Source of the DNA: Ficedula albicollis
Lineage: Eukaryota > Chordata > Aves > Passeriformes > Muscicapidae
Assembly (NCBI RefSeq): GCF_000247815.1
Contig: NC_021674.1
Span: forward strand, 76,620,059 to 76,684,058
Direction of reading: 5' to 3'
Length of the DNA stretch: 64,000 bases
Made by a program: the position numbers and the translations under genes. Numbering within the stretch: the first letter of the stretch is position 1; every line of letters starts with the position of its first letter. This document shows, piece by piece, positions 1 through 14,300 of the stretch. The notes beneath the pieces were generated by a model that saw only the letters and a list, made by a program, of their open reading frames with translations, searched no databases and was not told where the DNA came from.

Positions 1-1648
1 AAACCACACATCACTCCATTTAGTTGGATTTGGGTGAAGATTGGTGCCTAATGCCAAAATGACTTTCTTTCCAACTCTGCTTTACACCTGTAATAATTTA
101 AAAGGCCACTGAACTTTTATTAATTTATCTTTAAAGTTCAATTCCCTGATCAAAGCCACTTCCTTGGCTTGATCAGATTGTCTGTAACATTTACCCTTCA
201 TGTTGTCTTTGACAAAATAACCAGTTAGAGAAGCAAGTTAGAGAAGCAAGGACCAGTAAATGGCATGGTTAAGATGCTCCCTTGTAAAGGTTATTCCTCT
301 CCTTCTCTTAAGTCATTGAATCTTGATGCCCTTTTTCACCATGATATTACATTAAGAGGGAAATTAGAAAGTATCCTTCATTAATTTCAATAACACATAG
401 CACAACACTAAGAAAGTTTTTCTAGAAAGATGTGTGCTACAGGGCAGAAGATCTGATCCTCCCAATTCTTTGCCAAATGTTTAGTAGGCTCTTTTCTGAA
501 AGGGAGAGCAATTTTCACTCTAAAGTTGCCCTCAAATGAAAGCAGTTGCCATAACCATGTTTTTGAAGCAGGATAGTCCCTTTGCTGTGTCTTAGGAATG
601 TTCTGAGAGGACTGACCGCTCTTGATAGATCCTTGTTGGACACCAAGTCACTCTAGGCACTGAATTACTTAACTATGCCAAAGTTGTCTTAATCTGGTCA
701 CATAAAAAAGGGAAAACTCTATGTACCAGAGAGACTAAAATGTTAATAAAATAATATTGATTGAAGACAAAGCTGCCCTTTGAGTGGAGAAAGAAGTTCA
801 AATTCCAGTTTTGAATCTGGTGCTTACCTTTGATATAAAAGCATACATTCTGTTTCTGGATTTTTATTCAAAACCCCTGTCCATATGACAAATTTCAGGG
901 GTGAAGACCCTGCATCCACAATGACATGAAGAAACCAGGCTCCATCTCCAGCTCTGATCCAAACCCAGGAAAATCTCTTCTGCCTTTTTATGCCTCTGAC
1001 ATAAATTAGGAAAATAAACAAACAGAAGTTCACAGGAGCTGTGGGAACAGCATGATGTCAGTTTGGTGGGATGAGCTTTTCACACCCTCAGTCAATACAG
1101 CTGTCTGAGCTGGCAGCAGCTCTGTGCTACAGCCTCCCTTTCTGCTCTTGATAGACAAGATGATCTGAGCAGTGGCTCAGGACACAAAGCAGCAAGAAAT
1201 GAATCGGCACAAGAAACAGTACAGAAGTTTTTATAAAAATATGAAAGGAAAATAAGATGAACCAGCCATAGTGAGGAGTACTTCTGGTCATGCTTAAGTG
1301 GCTACATATAGCATTGTCCTGAGCACTACCTCTGAGAGCCAAGTGGAAAAGGAGGAAATCACATTGTCATTCTGCCTCCAGGCAAACAGGATTTAGGAAA
1401 TCAGTGAAATTCAAATGCAAGAAAAATCCATTTCATGGTGTCCACTACATGCATCAGAGATTAGGAAGGGCAGAGAGAAAGACAGAAATCAAGACTGACA
1501 CTTTGAAAATGTATTCGGGCCATGCAGGCAGTGTGAGGAGAGCTAAATGTTATCTTTAGCTATGATGGCTGTGCAAGCTTAGCCTGAGCAGTAATTTCCA
1601 AACAGTGATCCTTTGGCTATCCCATCATAACAGACAGACACCTGCACA

Positions 1649-1670
1649 CACACACACACACACACACTTG
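1649..1670. repeat. (CA)n microsatellite
   Basis: A run of CA dinucleotides, about eleven units, in intergenic sequence. Confidence 0.9.
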
Positions 1671-2504
1671 ACAGTGAACAGGAAAATAATTCATAACAGG
1701 GAGGTGAAAGCTGCCAGATCATCCTAAATCCTACAGCTGTTCAAGAAGAGGGGCAAACAGTGAATTTCTGTGACTGGAACAATGATCATGGCCAGCAGTC
1801 CTGACACCTGCATTCTCTCATGTTGCAGTGGGAAAAAAAGATACTGCATTTGAGCAGTGCAACTGGGACAAATGAGAAGAGACATGCTCTAGAGAATGTA
1901 TGCATGTATAGACAAGGTCATCAGAGCACTCCTGCTAATCCTTCCTCAGAGCCTTGCCCCCAACAAAATTGGCTGACCCCATATTTGAAAATGGTGAAAG
2001 GAATGTGCTTATATACAGCAGCACTAACTTGACTTTGAAGCAGAGCACAATGGCATTTCAAATGCTATTGTAAGACTAAAAAAAGAATAAAATAACTCAG
2101 GAGCCAGCTTAAAATATCTAGTGAATTCAAACCTTTATGTTCCTTTATGCTTTACATATCACTCATTCCTGGGTTTAAAAAGATGCTCCCCTACATATAT
2201 GTTGTAGCATTGTCATATTGGATTATTATACTCCTACAATCATACATTATATTGTGATTTCAAATTCATATATTACAAGGAAACTGTACATGTACCCTTT
2301 AGCATCCAGGACAGGCTGGATATGCTACTCACATGAATTTATTTTCATTTCCCTGCATTTGTTCTGCATTTGACTGTAAACAAGACAAGACTTTTTTCTT
2401 TTACAAAGTAAAAACCAACAGTAGAAAATGAGTAAACAAACAAAAAGAGCTTCTATACTTTAGGTGCAAAAGTAGATCATTTACATTGATTCCTGCATAC
2501 TAAA

Positions 2505-2600
2505 TCTTTTTCCCCTTTTCCTTTTTTCCTTTTCCCTTTTCCTTTTTTCCTTTTCCTCTCCTTCCCTCCTCTCCCCTCCCCCCTTTGCTCTCTTTTCTCA
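2505..2600. repeat. Polypyrimidine tract, (CCTTTT)n-like
   Basis: About 95 nt of almost pure C/T, built from degenerate CCTTTT units and ending in CCCTCCCCCC. Confidence 0.85.
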
Positions 2601-3129
2601 AACATTTAGCAGATATTGGTAAACTTCAAGGAAAAGCCCAAGTGTCATACTCTTATATTTAAATATATTTCAGGATTCAATTCCTATAACACTCAAATAT
2701 TACTTTCATACAATGATATTTGCATTTGCAATACCCTTAAATGCCAAAGCTTCATTAAACATGATTCTGCAAATGTTGCTCAGCTCTTCCCAAAGCCAAG
2801 AACAAGGCTAGCATATACTTAAAACTAACAAAACTAATGAGGTTATACATAGAAGAGTTAACCTTCTTTGATGTAAAAGAGCAGAGAAGGATTCAAAATG
2901 CTATCTGAATATTAACAAATGTATTAGTAATCTCTGGAGATAATTCAGATTTCTTGCAAAGATAAGGGTTACTCCCAGAAACAAAAGATTAAGTGAAAAA
3001 ATTCTGCAATATTGGAGATGTGCTTGGGAAATGCTGAACTTGAAGCGTGTGACTTGGTGTGCCATTTGCTGTCTCTATCTAATCACATTTCAGAAGGTCA
3101 GGATCCCTTGTACTGCACCTGAAACTGAA

Positions 3130-3896
3130 AGTATTTGGGGCCACACTTGGCCGTGAAACTCATTAGTCAATACAACTTCCAAAGGGATTGTGGCTCTCCG
3201 TAGTTTGTTAGTGTTCTTAGTTCTTGTTTGTTAGTTCCTTAGTCTCCTTAGTTTTCTTCTCAGTGAAAAGTTGTTGGGAATGAGGAAACAGAAAAACCTT
3301 ATAAATATGAGCCCTTAGCTAAAGATTTTGAAACCGTAAGTGAAATAGGAATGATAGCAGTTTTTGACTGTGGGCCTGAGAGCAACCATGTGAAGGTTTG
3401 AGGCCTCTTCCTTTGTTTAGATAATGCCAAGTGCCACAAATACCAAGGAGCCAACAGACATCCTGTTCCAAGTATGGCAGGAAAGGTTTAGAGATAAGGT
3501 TTATAGATAAGAAAGCCATAAAGCATGGTAATATAGCGATTCCTATAGGTTGCATGCAAATATTAGGAAATTAGTATTTTTGTAGTAGATTGGTTAGTGA
3601 AAATTAGAATATTCAAAAGAATACTTATTGTATTGTAAACTGGAAATTGCTCTCTATTTCCTTTCTCTATTCCTCTCTTTGCTCTATTCTCTCTACTCTC
3701 CTATTCTCTCCATTCCTCTCTCTCTTAATCTCTCTTACACTATCTCCCTGTCATACTTCTCTCTCCGTCCTGCTCTGAGTTGCAACAGGCAGCCCTTAGC
3801 AGGACCCTTATACCCACGCCCTAACAATAAACTACAAACATCAAGATCAGAATATAGAGAGCTCCTGAGTCTGTCCTGACGACTGTCCACCTGACA
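3130..3896 (+). mobile_element. ERVK-like LTR, plus orientation (left boundary uncertain)
   Basis: The right part has LTR architecture: a long pyrimidine tract (3645-3775), then GTTGCAACAGGCAGCCCTTAGC, a poly(A) signal AATAAA at 3826-3831, and a U5-like end finishing CTGAGTCTGTCCTGACGACTGTCCACCTGACA-type sequence at 3896. I recognise this arrangement from avian ERVK (ERV2) LTRs. A TATA-like CTTATAAATATG lies near 3298-3309. The left end was not resolved, and no target-site duplication was found. No internal viral genes are seen. Confidence 0.55.
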
Positions 3897-5504
3897 TTAA
3901 CTCCCACAAAAAGTGATTCTTGGGTTTGAAAAATGAAGACTTCCCTGGTTAGAGAAGTTCTCTAGACCATCCAAATGCAACCTTTACAGTCAGGATCCAA
4001 ACACAGGGCACCACTATCCACTATCAGTGCTTGAATTCACAAGACTTAGTTTTAAGTTAAGTGACCGATAGCTTTGCTCTCAACCCAGTCCATGTCAATA
4101 ACTCGACAATTAAAAAAGCCTCCAAGGAAACAGAAGAATGTGTTTGGAAACCAAATGTTTAGAAGACACTAGAGGCTAGGGTTCTTTGTTCATGTATGAA
4201 TGCTGAAATTACAACATATTTAAATAACAGCTGGTATCACTTCTTCCACCTGTGCTTTGCATTAGAATGGAAAGCTCTTTTCACCAGCAAATAAAATATA
4301 CTCCCAGTCTTCATCTGTTGCTGCTGCTGGCTGACAGAGAACATCTTGCAGCCACACTACTGAACACTGTCACCATTGACAACAGGCGCACATCAAAACT
4401 TCCATTTGGAAATTATCTTTCAATGATGTTGAAGCTTGAACTATGCCCAGAAGCTGTTGAAGACATGAAATGGACATTAGCATTGCCTAAAACGGTGCCA
4501 GGTCCATCCTAAGACATTAACAGCATAGGTTAGCAGCAGCAGAATCCAGAACTGATCCTAATATAATTTATTTTACTTACACAGCAAAGCCTTCAAGGTC
4601 AATTTGGAAATGCCAGATTTCAATATTTCTTCATTGTCTGTAGAGACGGTGCAGGAAAGCAAGGCTAAGTGAGGTGCCTATTATAAAGAATTATGGATCC
4701 AGGCTTGGCTGACTACTTTGGGACCAGGGGCAGCAGAACAGGACATTACAGTGCACATGGGGCTTCTTAAGATGAAATACCAAAGAAATTTTGCTGGTCC
4801 AGATTGAAGATTTTTTACTGCCTCAACAGGCCCAGCACTTGGATTCAGTTCATGACTGTGCTTTGTCAGATTCAGAAACTACCTTCTATCAGTGATTGGA
4901 TTTGGCAGATGTTTTCTGAAACTCTGTCACATGCCCAACATGTCAACCCTGCTGGCAGGATTTTTTTTTCCTCCAGGACAGGTTTTGCAGCTTAGGCAGA
5001 GCTTTGTGCCAAAGTAGCCAGCCTGCAGTCCTGTGAGTGCAGCAGAGATACACCTCAGGGGAGCCACAGGTAAGAGGCTTTCCTCCCCAGTCTTATCCTT
5101 TTATTTTAATAGACAAATGGATTAACTAACTCTGAAGTACTAAAGGTCTCCTTGGGTAGCAAATTGCCCTTAACTTCACTGGTTTCTATGAGAACTGACA
5201 TTGCTCAGTAATTCCCCAGTTTTTCTCAGCACCTTGCAGTACCATGTCCTAAAGGATTATCATGGATGTGAATTGAATACAAACAAAGCAAGACTCATGA
5301 CATTCTGAAAATTCTATTGCATATGCAGACATATCTTCTAAAGGTGTGACAGAGCAAATGCAATCCATTACAAAATATGAGAGAAAATTAGACACCTCGT
5401 CTTCACATTCACTTCTGTCAGAAAGACCATGCATGGGAAGACTAAAACTGTAGCTCATATTGACTTAGTTATGAGCATTTTGTTAATTATAGACAGATGG
5501 CCTT

Positions 5505-5805
5505 CCTGAGATCCACACTGTCTGGTGTTGAACACCTCTAGGAATGGGGAGTCCACAAATTATTTGGGCAAATTATTCTAGTGTCACACCACCCTCATAT
5601 TAAAGATGTTCTTCTTAATATCTAATCAAAATCTACCCCCCTTCAGCCTATGGCCATTCCCCCTTGTCCTACCACTGCAAACAAGCCCTTTCCAACCTAT
5701 AAAAGGCTCCTCTCCAGGCTGCCTGCAAGATCCTTTTAGGTACCACAAGGCTGCATTGCAAGATTCTCCCAGAAATTTCTCTCTGTCTTTGACTGACAGA
5801 GATTG
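5505..5805 (-). mobile_element. CR1 LINE fragment, old, minus strand
   Basis: The plus strand shows the characteristic antisense CR1 3' region in order: AACACCTCTAGG, GAGTCCACA, CACCACCCTCATA, TTCTTCTTAATATCTAATC, CCCCTTGTCCTACCACTGCAA, then AGGTACCACAAGGCTGC. It is diverged by many substitutions, so it is an old copy, truncated at both ends. There is no coding capacity. Confidence 0.8.
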
Positions 5806-7023
5806 GTCTACATAGCAAGATCTCATATATCTGTTTTTATTTCCTTCACAAGGTAAAACAGGACAGTTATTAGTGTAGTCTAAAGATTTATAAATAATGT
5901 AATGATAGCTTGAGGAAGTTTCCCATTAATTAGATAATAATTTTCAGGCTGATTTCTGAGGCCAAAAGCCACTCAGTATATTAGAGAAGGATAGGATCAG
6001 CACTGGTAAATAATCAAGAAGCAACCCCAACCTATTACTAGGATGAAATTTTTATTAAGTAATCAATTTCAAAGACTTTAAAAAGACTTGGAAAAATGAG
6101 CAATTAGATCAGAAACAAAAAGCTTAACACTTAGCTTAAAATATAAGCCTGATTTTGGGCTTGTTTTCTGTTGTTCTTGTCTGATTATCTTCACATTTTC
6201 TGTGTGTTCTGTATTTTCCTTTACCTTCATTCTCCTTATTCCATTCTCATTTCTCTACTCCTCAGTGTCAGCCAAGCCCTTTCTGGCCCAGGAAAATGCA
6301 ATATATTTGGAATGACTAATTCATGGAATCTACTTTGTTCTAAACCTCCTAAAGCTGTCTGCTTTCACCAGTAATCATGCAAAGCACCTACAAGGTTTTC
6401 TACTGTCTTCATAACAACATTTTTAGATATTTAAAATGAAAATTACATAAATTCATAAATTCATTATTTATCAGCTGAGCTGGGACATAAAGGCTAGAAG
6501 ATTTCCAAATAAGACAAAATATGGCCAACAAAGGATTCACAAAGTATTGGTCACTGTAGAGCTCACAGTGCTGTAAAAAGAATAATCAATATTCTTAATC
6601 TCAAACGCCAGGCCAAAGCTGGAAGAACAAAGTGTGAACACGGCTTTTCAAAAGCCATGCTGAAGACTGGTGACAGGGTCAGGAACAGGGTAGTTGATTA
6701 AATCATCAGGCTAATTCATCATGTCCTACATCAAATAGCCTCTCAAAGTGCTACTTGCTTGGTAGAAAGGCTTAATAAAGGCCAATATGTGTTTTGTTTT
6801 TTAAAAGCATGTAAAAAATTTGAAGAATGTGGCATCAAACATACACACATACAGGTATGTTTTGTGTATTTCTTATTATTATGTATTTCTCTCTGTCCCA
6901 AATACTTTGAGTATTCTAGATGAAGGAGATGAAAGATCAGGAAATACCTTAACATTGGGAACACAGCTTACAGCCAAGTCATGAGAAAAAAATTCGGCAT
7001 CTCATAGGTATGAGATACTAAGC

Positions 7024-7141
7024 ACTGAGTACATGCATTACACAAAAGCAGCATTACAGTGAAACATCACCCTTTCTCTAATCCTACTTTGTACTGAGTA
7101 CATGCATTACACAGTGAGACATCACTTTTTCTCTAATCCTC
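7024..7141. repeat. Tandem duplication, 69-bp unit, second copy with a 15-bp deletion
   Basis: ACTGAGTACATGCATTACAC occurs at 7024 and again at 7093. Both copies continue into GAAACATCAC/GAGACATCAC and TTTCTCTAATCCT. The second copy lacks about 15 bases after the shared start. Confidence 0.9.
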
Positions 7142-8339
7142 TCCCTCCAATCCAAGTATTGCTTCAGAAGAAGCTGGTAGAGGTGTGCAACAGTATCTGT
7201 ACAACCTTCTTGCTTTGACTGTCCTGGACAATTCCATTAAATATTACTGATGATGCACTTAAACAGAAATAAATACAATTTATTTCTGGAATAGGTTATA
7301 CTTGTATTTTGAATTTTTATTTGCCTTTTTGCTGATATTTGACTTTTAATCATGTGCAATGACATATAATATTTTGAGAGGTTCTGCTAAACTAAATTTA
7401 TTCCTTTCTCTGCATTCTATTAAATTAAAAATACTAAGAGAACTCTTGAAGCATTTTATTTGTTAGAAAAAATCAGTATATTTTGCCTGTGAAATTATAT
7501 TAGTTAAGGTGCCCAAATATTTTTAATGGTCCAAGTATTGTCTGAACTCCTATATAGCTCCTACAATTCATATCATGGATACTCTTACTTATTTGGATAA
7601 AAAGTTATAAACTAGCTATATGTTTTAAAATTTTTGTTATACAAATTATTAGGAAAAAGAATATAAATAATTTAGTCAAATTGTTCTAAATTACAAGGCA
7701 AAAATATAAATTAATGGAGTACTAGCAAAACATTACATAAAATGCTCTAGATATGGCATAATTTTGTAATTAATACTGCTGGCATTCCATTTAACAAAAG
7801 CAATTTAATGCAATATATCTGTGTTAAGTTTTAAATAGATTGCTGAGATTTGTACTAACTATAGTTTGAGACATTAATTGATTACCAGAAGAAATGAATT
7901 AACAAACAAAAATGTTATTGCAGTCATCCCAGGAATGGTGCTGGAGCATTTGTTCTTGATCACAGCTGCCTTTCAGTTTGCACTGGTTTCTAGTCCTGTT
8001 CTGCACCTTCCTGGCCTAAGCCAGCTATTCAGCCATTGGTGGTGCTGGCCACATTTTGCCCGAGGGCACTTGCAGGAACTGTTTTGGAAGTGGATATAAG
8101 AGCACCTAGCTGCCTTTTTGAAGCACTCTCAGGCCTTTCTCCCCTTGCATCCTTGGACCAGCAAAGAACTGGCATGCCGTGGGAGCTCTGGAATTGCTGA
8201 ATTTGTGTGGGTTGCTGGGTGCTGCTGAAGTCTGGCTGTTTCCCCACACACCACTCATCCTGGGCACATGCAATAGCTCAACCCTGCACGTACACATCGC
8301 ATTTGGTGCTTCTGGGGCTCACAAATTAGCCAATGCTTT

Positions 8340-11300
8340 CAACAGGTGACCATGTTATTGCCTGTATAAAAGTCCATTGCCTCGTCAGTGCCATTTACAC
8401 CATGATATTACAAAGCCACAGGTCCTCTGAGCAGGTGCAGTGGACTTATCATATGGAACAAGATAACCTGCAGTATGCAGCTCTCTCCTCTGTGAGACTG
8501 GGAGGTTAAAATTGAGCCAAAGCCCCAGAATAAGTTTCATCTGGACTCAGTGACAAAACCTGCAGAATTTGTAAACTCTTCGAAATTATTTAAACCCATT
8601 TAAAACAAAAGAGAACTGAAGCAGTTGACTATCATTAGAAGGTCAATTAAGGGTTCTAAGGGATGCAAAGAATTAAATGTGTCTCTACATCAACACAAGA
8701 AGTCTATGGGAATAAGTATCTATGTGCTCATAAAGCTAGCTACTCTATAGTTACATATTAAAAACTCATTAATTTAAGAGCTCCGTGAGGAAATTCACTC
8801 TGGTTACCCTACATAAAACCAATGAATGTCTGCTTACCATACGGAAAAGTGAGCATTGTGCTAAGGACATCTAAAAACCAAGTGCCCAACAACCAAGCCA
8901 TTCATAACCTGAGCTAGGAAAGAAGAAACATACTTGAAACTGCAAGAAGGGCTCCCCATTTCATACAAACTGCTCCTATTCTTGTGCAATTGTTCTTGTG
9001 TAGTCCACAGTGACTCATACATTTCACAATTTGAGCAAAGCATAGAAGAAAATGGAAGTCACATAAAATCATGTTCTTTCCAACGTCTGTCAACCACAAA
9101 CTTCTAAGGAGGTTTTCCCAGTTTTTATCATGCTTTTTCTTTACTCCCCATGGCACAAGTTTTGCTTGAACCCAGCTGACTCTGGGTTCCTGAGAGTGTG
9201 CACCCAATAACTTGCCCATTGTTATTTTTATGAAGAGAACACCTGGATAGATAGTAGCAGTACTTCTTGCTATATTTGCTGTTCTTTCACTTTTCTGACA
9301 GTACATATCTCAACCTTAACCTTGTCCTTTTAATTTGCTTCCTTAGATCCTCACTACAGACTTTATGAATTTCACTGTGCAATTTCTTGTGCATAATATA
9401 TTTATCTGATTTGCTATCCTGTGAGCAAGTCTTGCTCATGCATTAAATGCCATCTGAGGATGCTGGAAGGACTAACGCTCAGAACTTTGCTCTTACTGGC
9501 AGGCTAATATCTATTCAGAAATTTTAAATGAGCAAACAATACTTTGGTTTTAAGATACTTGCAGTTCAGGGTCATTTTTCATCTTGCCCTTGAAACCAGA
9601 TTTGTCAGACAGCAGAAGTGTTAAGAGTAGAACCTCTTATGTTACATATTGGACTCACAGGATTTAGTTTTGTGGCTAAACACCTGGATGTCATGTTGCA
9701 GTCCAGTCCTGAGGTTACTCTCCATGCCTGTACACCACTCTCAGTTTACAGTGCTGAATGCTCCTCTTCCACCAAAGAAAATGAAAGCTATTATTATGAG
9801 TTTTTATAAAAAAACATCTCTTTCACTCCAGCAGTCCCTCCCTTTTGCTTCTTACTGAATCAATCCTACTATTAGAAAACTTAAAAAATCTTAAGTGAGG
9901 GGTAACTGTGAAGTAAGCAGGAGGCAGCAAGCACAGAAGTTGGCACAGGGCAGTGAGATAGGAGTGCCAACTGCAGGAAGAACAGATATAAACCCTGCGA
10001 ATTATAGGAGAAGGGCATGAACCAGAAAAGTAAGAAAAAAGCAAGGCCTTCAGTCACCTCAAATAGTTGCTGCAGTTCTAGAGGAAGTGATTCTGGGACA
10101 ATCTTTTCCCCACATAATCAGCACATGCAATTTGCAGCATGCCCTGAGGACCTCAGGGTCCTTCATTTCTTTCTCGTCTAAAAGAACTGCAATATTTACA
10201 TGCCATCCTCTCAACAGCCCAGATGGTATAATCAATAATAGTATCTGATGATAAAAATTCTTCTGATAATATCTTTTTTCTCCTGCATTAGGAAAAGAAG
10301 GCCAATTCTTGTGCAGCTGAATCTAAAGCTAAGCTTTAACTGCTCTATGCAGAAAACAGAAACATCAGGCACCTCCAAAAGAAAGCTCTGAGATTTTAGC
10401 TTCTGAAGATAGCTTGCTTTAGCAGCATCTAGATAAGCCTGTGACAGTGATAGCGTACCCTCTGTGCTTTGCACACAAATTGTCATAAGCAACTGTCTTT
10501 GCCTGAAAAAAAATACTTTTGAGAACTGAATAAATCAGACAGCCAGATCATAATAGATATGGAATACTACTTCTGTTTTACACAGGGGACTTGCTGCCTG
10601 AGGCCAGCAAGTTACTGTAACATGGCTGGGAACCGAATCTTGTATCTTGAGTCTTGTGCAAATAATAAAAAAAAATACCCTTCCTCTAAGAATCTCACCA
10701 AAAGATATTACATAGCTATTTTTCTGCATCTGTGGTGCAATAAAATATGCACCTGTAAGGATGGAGAGAGAGGGGGAAGGGCTTATGGGAAACATTTATG
10801 AATAGCATAACATTTCTATAATGTCATAATTTGGGGTTAATAGTAAAAACAACCCCAACATTTCAGAACTACGCTCAAAATTTTCCACATAACTTACACT
10901 AACATATCTCTGCTAGCATTAGATTCACATTACATATTGATGTTATTGATACTGTATGTTCTATTTATGTTTGTTCTCATTTAAAATGCTTCTTAGCTGT
11001 TGCTATCACACTTTTATGTACACAGCATGTTAAGTATTTGTATCATCCATATTCTGGCTTCTCTTTATTTTAATAGATTTTGGTAAACCTGTTTAGGGCC
11101 TAAACCAAAGTTAAAAAAAAATCACAAATAAGCCATATTATTCTAATGTTCTGTACTTGCTACAGGTTAAAATTTTATGAAATCTCAACTATGAACACAT
11201 GAATTCTGTATCATATGACAGTCTTGCTTCGTAGGTTTCAAGAAGTGGCAGAAAAAAAGGAAGACCCCCCTATATTTTGCATTCTCCACTTGTTCACTTT

Positions 11301-14300
11301 CTTGTCTTCACTGAAGGCTGAATACTGGCAGAGGAAAAAACTTTTATAATCGTGTTAAGTATTGAAAATTTGCAAGCTAGGTCTAAGAGGTTTTTTATAT
11401 ATTTCAATTAATCTCAGAATCTTAAGTTTTTATGTATTTTTCATTAATACAGAATTGGCACAGAAAGATACTTAAGATTCCAAATTACAAAAAGAGATCT
11501 AAGTGAATATAGAATAATATCATTTGGCAAAAAATGTAGAGGACAACCTGAATATGACTGAAAATAGCACATTTTTTAGCATCATGAATTGTGATGTGTT
11601 TACTGAACAGATTTGGTTTTACAATATTTAGTAGTATGTTACTGTGGAGAAAATTTGTCTAAGCATAACATTTGGAGAGAGATAAAAGTATGAACTGATC
11701 TGCATAAAATTATCAACAAGCCCTTTTTATCCCCCCTATACTCCTATGTATTACACATATTCAAAATGCATCTATGGGATGTGCAATCCCTCTTTCATTC
11801 CTGATACAAATAAAAGAAACAATATAGATCCCTATAACGAACAAATAAATTGTTTAACCCAGGAGAACCCATTTGCTAAATAATAAATTGCTAAAATTGA
11901 TAGCCTAATTATTAGTTTTTGTAGAAAAATTAAAGAACCCTTCGGATGAATAATAAATATGGTTGAAAACATTCCACTTAAAATTGGCTACTTCACAACA
12001 TGAATAGTCCCACATTGCTCATGTAATGCTGTGTTACATTGAAGACCTAACATATTTCTACTCCCACTGAATTAATTTAATCCAGTTTTTCACCTGAAAT
12101 GTAGCTGAAGATAATTTAAACCATGTTTTATTTTATACTAAAAGCTTCCAGAAGTGATTCCACAGCCCCTTACCTAGCTTTATAATAAATAGTAACTAGC
12201 AGTGAGCAGTCCAAAAAGTTTGGACATAATGATTAAAGAATTTATTTACTCTTTTCATGAATTAGGATTAATCACAGACCAACTTGCAGAAGTGCACAGA
12301 TTCTGAAAAAAAGACTTTATGAAACTTAATTTTATAATGAAATAAAGTTGCAGGTGAAAGTCAAAATATAAACATTAATGCTTTATAAGGAAGAAGAGCC
12401 ATTAACTTGTATCGATTTCCCCACTGCTGAACTGAAATTTGTGGGGTTATAAAGCAAATTACAGACTTCTGTGCTGGATCCCCTGGAAGCCCTATCATTA
12501 ATGTTCTGGTTCTCTCCTTTTTTACATCTATAATCTATAATCAAAGGCCCCTAATACCACAGAGTTTCTCTGCTTAACTCCAAAACTTGCTGCAACCAAA
12601 CTGATCATCTGTATCACCAGGTTGAAGAAGCTACACAGTCTGAACTTTTCTGCAATATGTGGGGTCTGTCTCCAGACCCTCTGGGGTTCAGTGTTCATGA
12701 CACATAAGCAGCAACACCACAATCCTTTAGTAGTTTTAAGAATAAATGGCATTAGTTCAGCATAGCATGAGTGGTTACTCCTATGATGGTCTAGATTTTA
12801 AAGCCAGCAAGATTCAACATTACAGAAAGAAGAAAAACTGATTTAGTGGCAACTAATTAATATTTTAGTTCTTGCTTTCCAATATGAATATCCCTCTTAA
12901 TTTCAGAAACTGGTGAAGACATTTTTGATTTTCACACGTAAGTCAAAATGTCTGGCAAAATACCTAAAGCATTACATTCAACAGAACTCATTTATTTACA
13001 AAAATACTTTCTCTTGCTTTCTGAAAACAATTTAGAGATTTTTTAAGGCAAAAGTTGCACCTGGACCACCCTGCTTAGGAAGTCTGATCAATGCTATTGT
13101 GACTTTGTACCTATCATACTTTCAATTTCTACAATATCCTGTAGCAGTACATTTGATAATTTTACTATATTGAGTGAAAAACTTCCAATTTCTTACTCTA
13201 TGTTTTAATACATTATCTGAAAATTTAATTAGACGACCTTTCTTTGGCATAAAGAACAGAAAATTGTTACTGTTCTCTATTGATTTTCTATATGACCTTC
13301 AGTGATTCACTGGCACATTCTGAGGAACAGTTTTTCTTGAAACTGAGTATCTTTAATGTACATTTTCCTTGGATCAAATCTCTCTTACTCTGATTTCTGC
13401 AGTCTTTCCATGCATCTTATCAGTTCTTTTTTAAAAAGGAGACAGATAACCTGTATTCCAGACACAAGCATGATGCACATTCATACAATTGAAAAGTGAT
13501 GTTTTCAATTGTGTTTCCTAATAATATATTTGTTGTTTACTATCTTTGAGCTTATTTTTTTATAGTATTAACCAAATGGACAGCCAAATCTGTTTTAAGC
13601 AGTAGACCACTATAATATAGTACAGCTTTGTGCATGTATATTATGTTCTGACACTATACATGCACATTATTCCATGTTTTTTCCAGATCTTTTATCATCC
13701 AATTTGTTACTATTACATAATTAGGTTTTAAATTTTTATTATCTCTAGATACTAGTGCCTATATTTTTAAATTATTTTCTGAACAGCACAAATGCCACAA
13801 CAGATTTCTCTGAGACCTAACAAGTCCCTACCTGTTGCTATGAAAAGTTAGTATTTTTATTATCTGTTCCTTAACTTTTAATGGCAAGCAATGTATTGAA
13901 AATTCTTCCTTCTACTTACATAAAAATTTAGTATCTTTTGAAGGCCAAGTACTTTGCTGGAAGCTTTATTGTCCTTAACCACATTTCTAATTACAATTTC
14001 AAAAATGTAATGGATTTTTGGTGCATGACTTTGCTGTGGAAAACTACATTGATATTGCCCAATACATCTATCTTAAATGTCTATTCTTATAATTTTTTTG
14101 GAATCGAGGATGGATTTACCATTCCAAGCATCCCCCCAAGAAGTCTTTTGAAAATGGATACCACATTTGTCCTTGTTCTTTCATGTGCCTACTGTTAACT
14201 TAAACAACAAAGTATATACATTAAGAATTTCATACTTGAGTTCCTTGAAAACCCCTGAATGAGTACTATTGAGACACGGTGATTTATTGCTTTTTGTAAT

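Larger units (their letters stand above)
1..3129. other. Intergenic sequence, no gene seen
   Basis: AT-rich sequence with scattered frames of at most 71 codons that show no recognisable similarity. It contains a 15-bp direct duplication near 225-252 (GTTAGAGAAGCAA twice), plus the CA and CCTTTT repeats listed separately. Confidence 0.7.

Noticed and set aside
8914..9306. 130-codon minus-strand frame
   Set aside because: No recognisable motif, no splice or promoter context, and its composition resembles chance translation.
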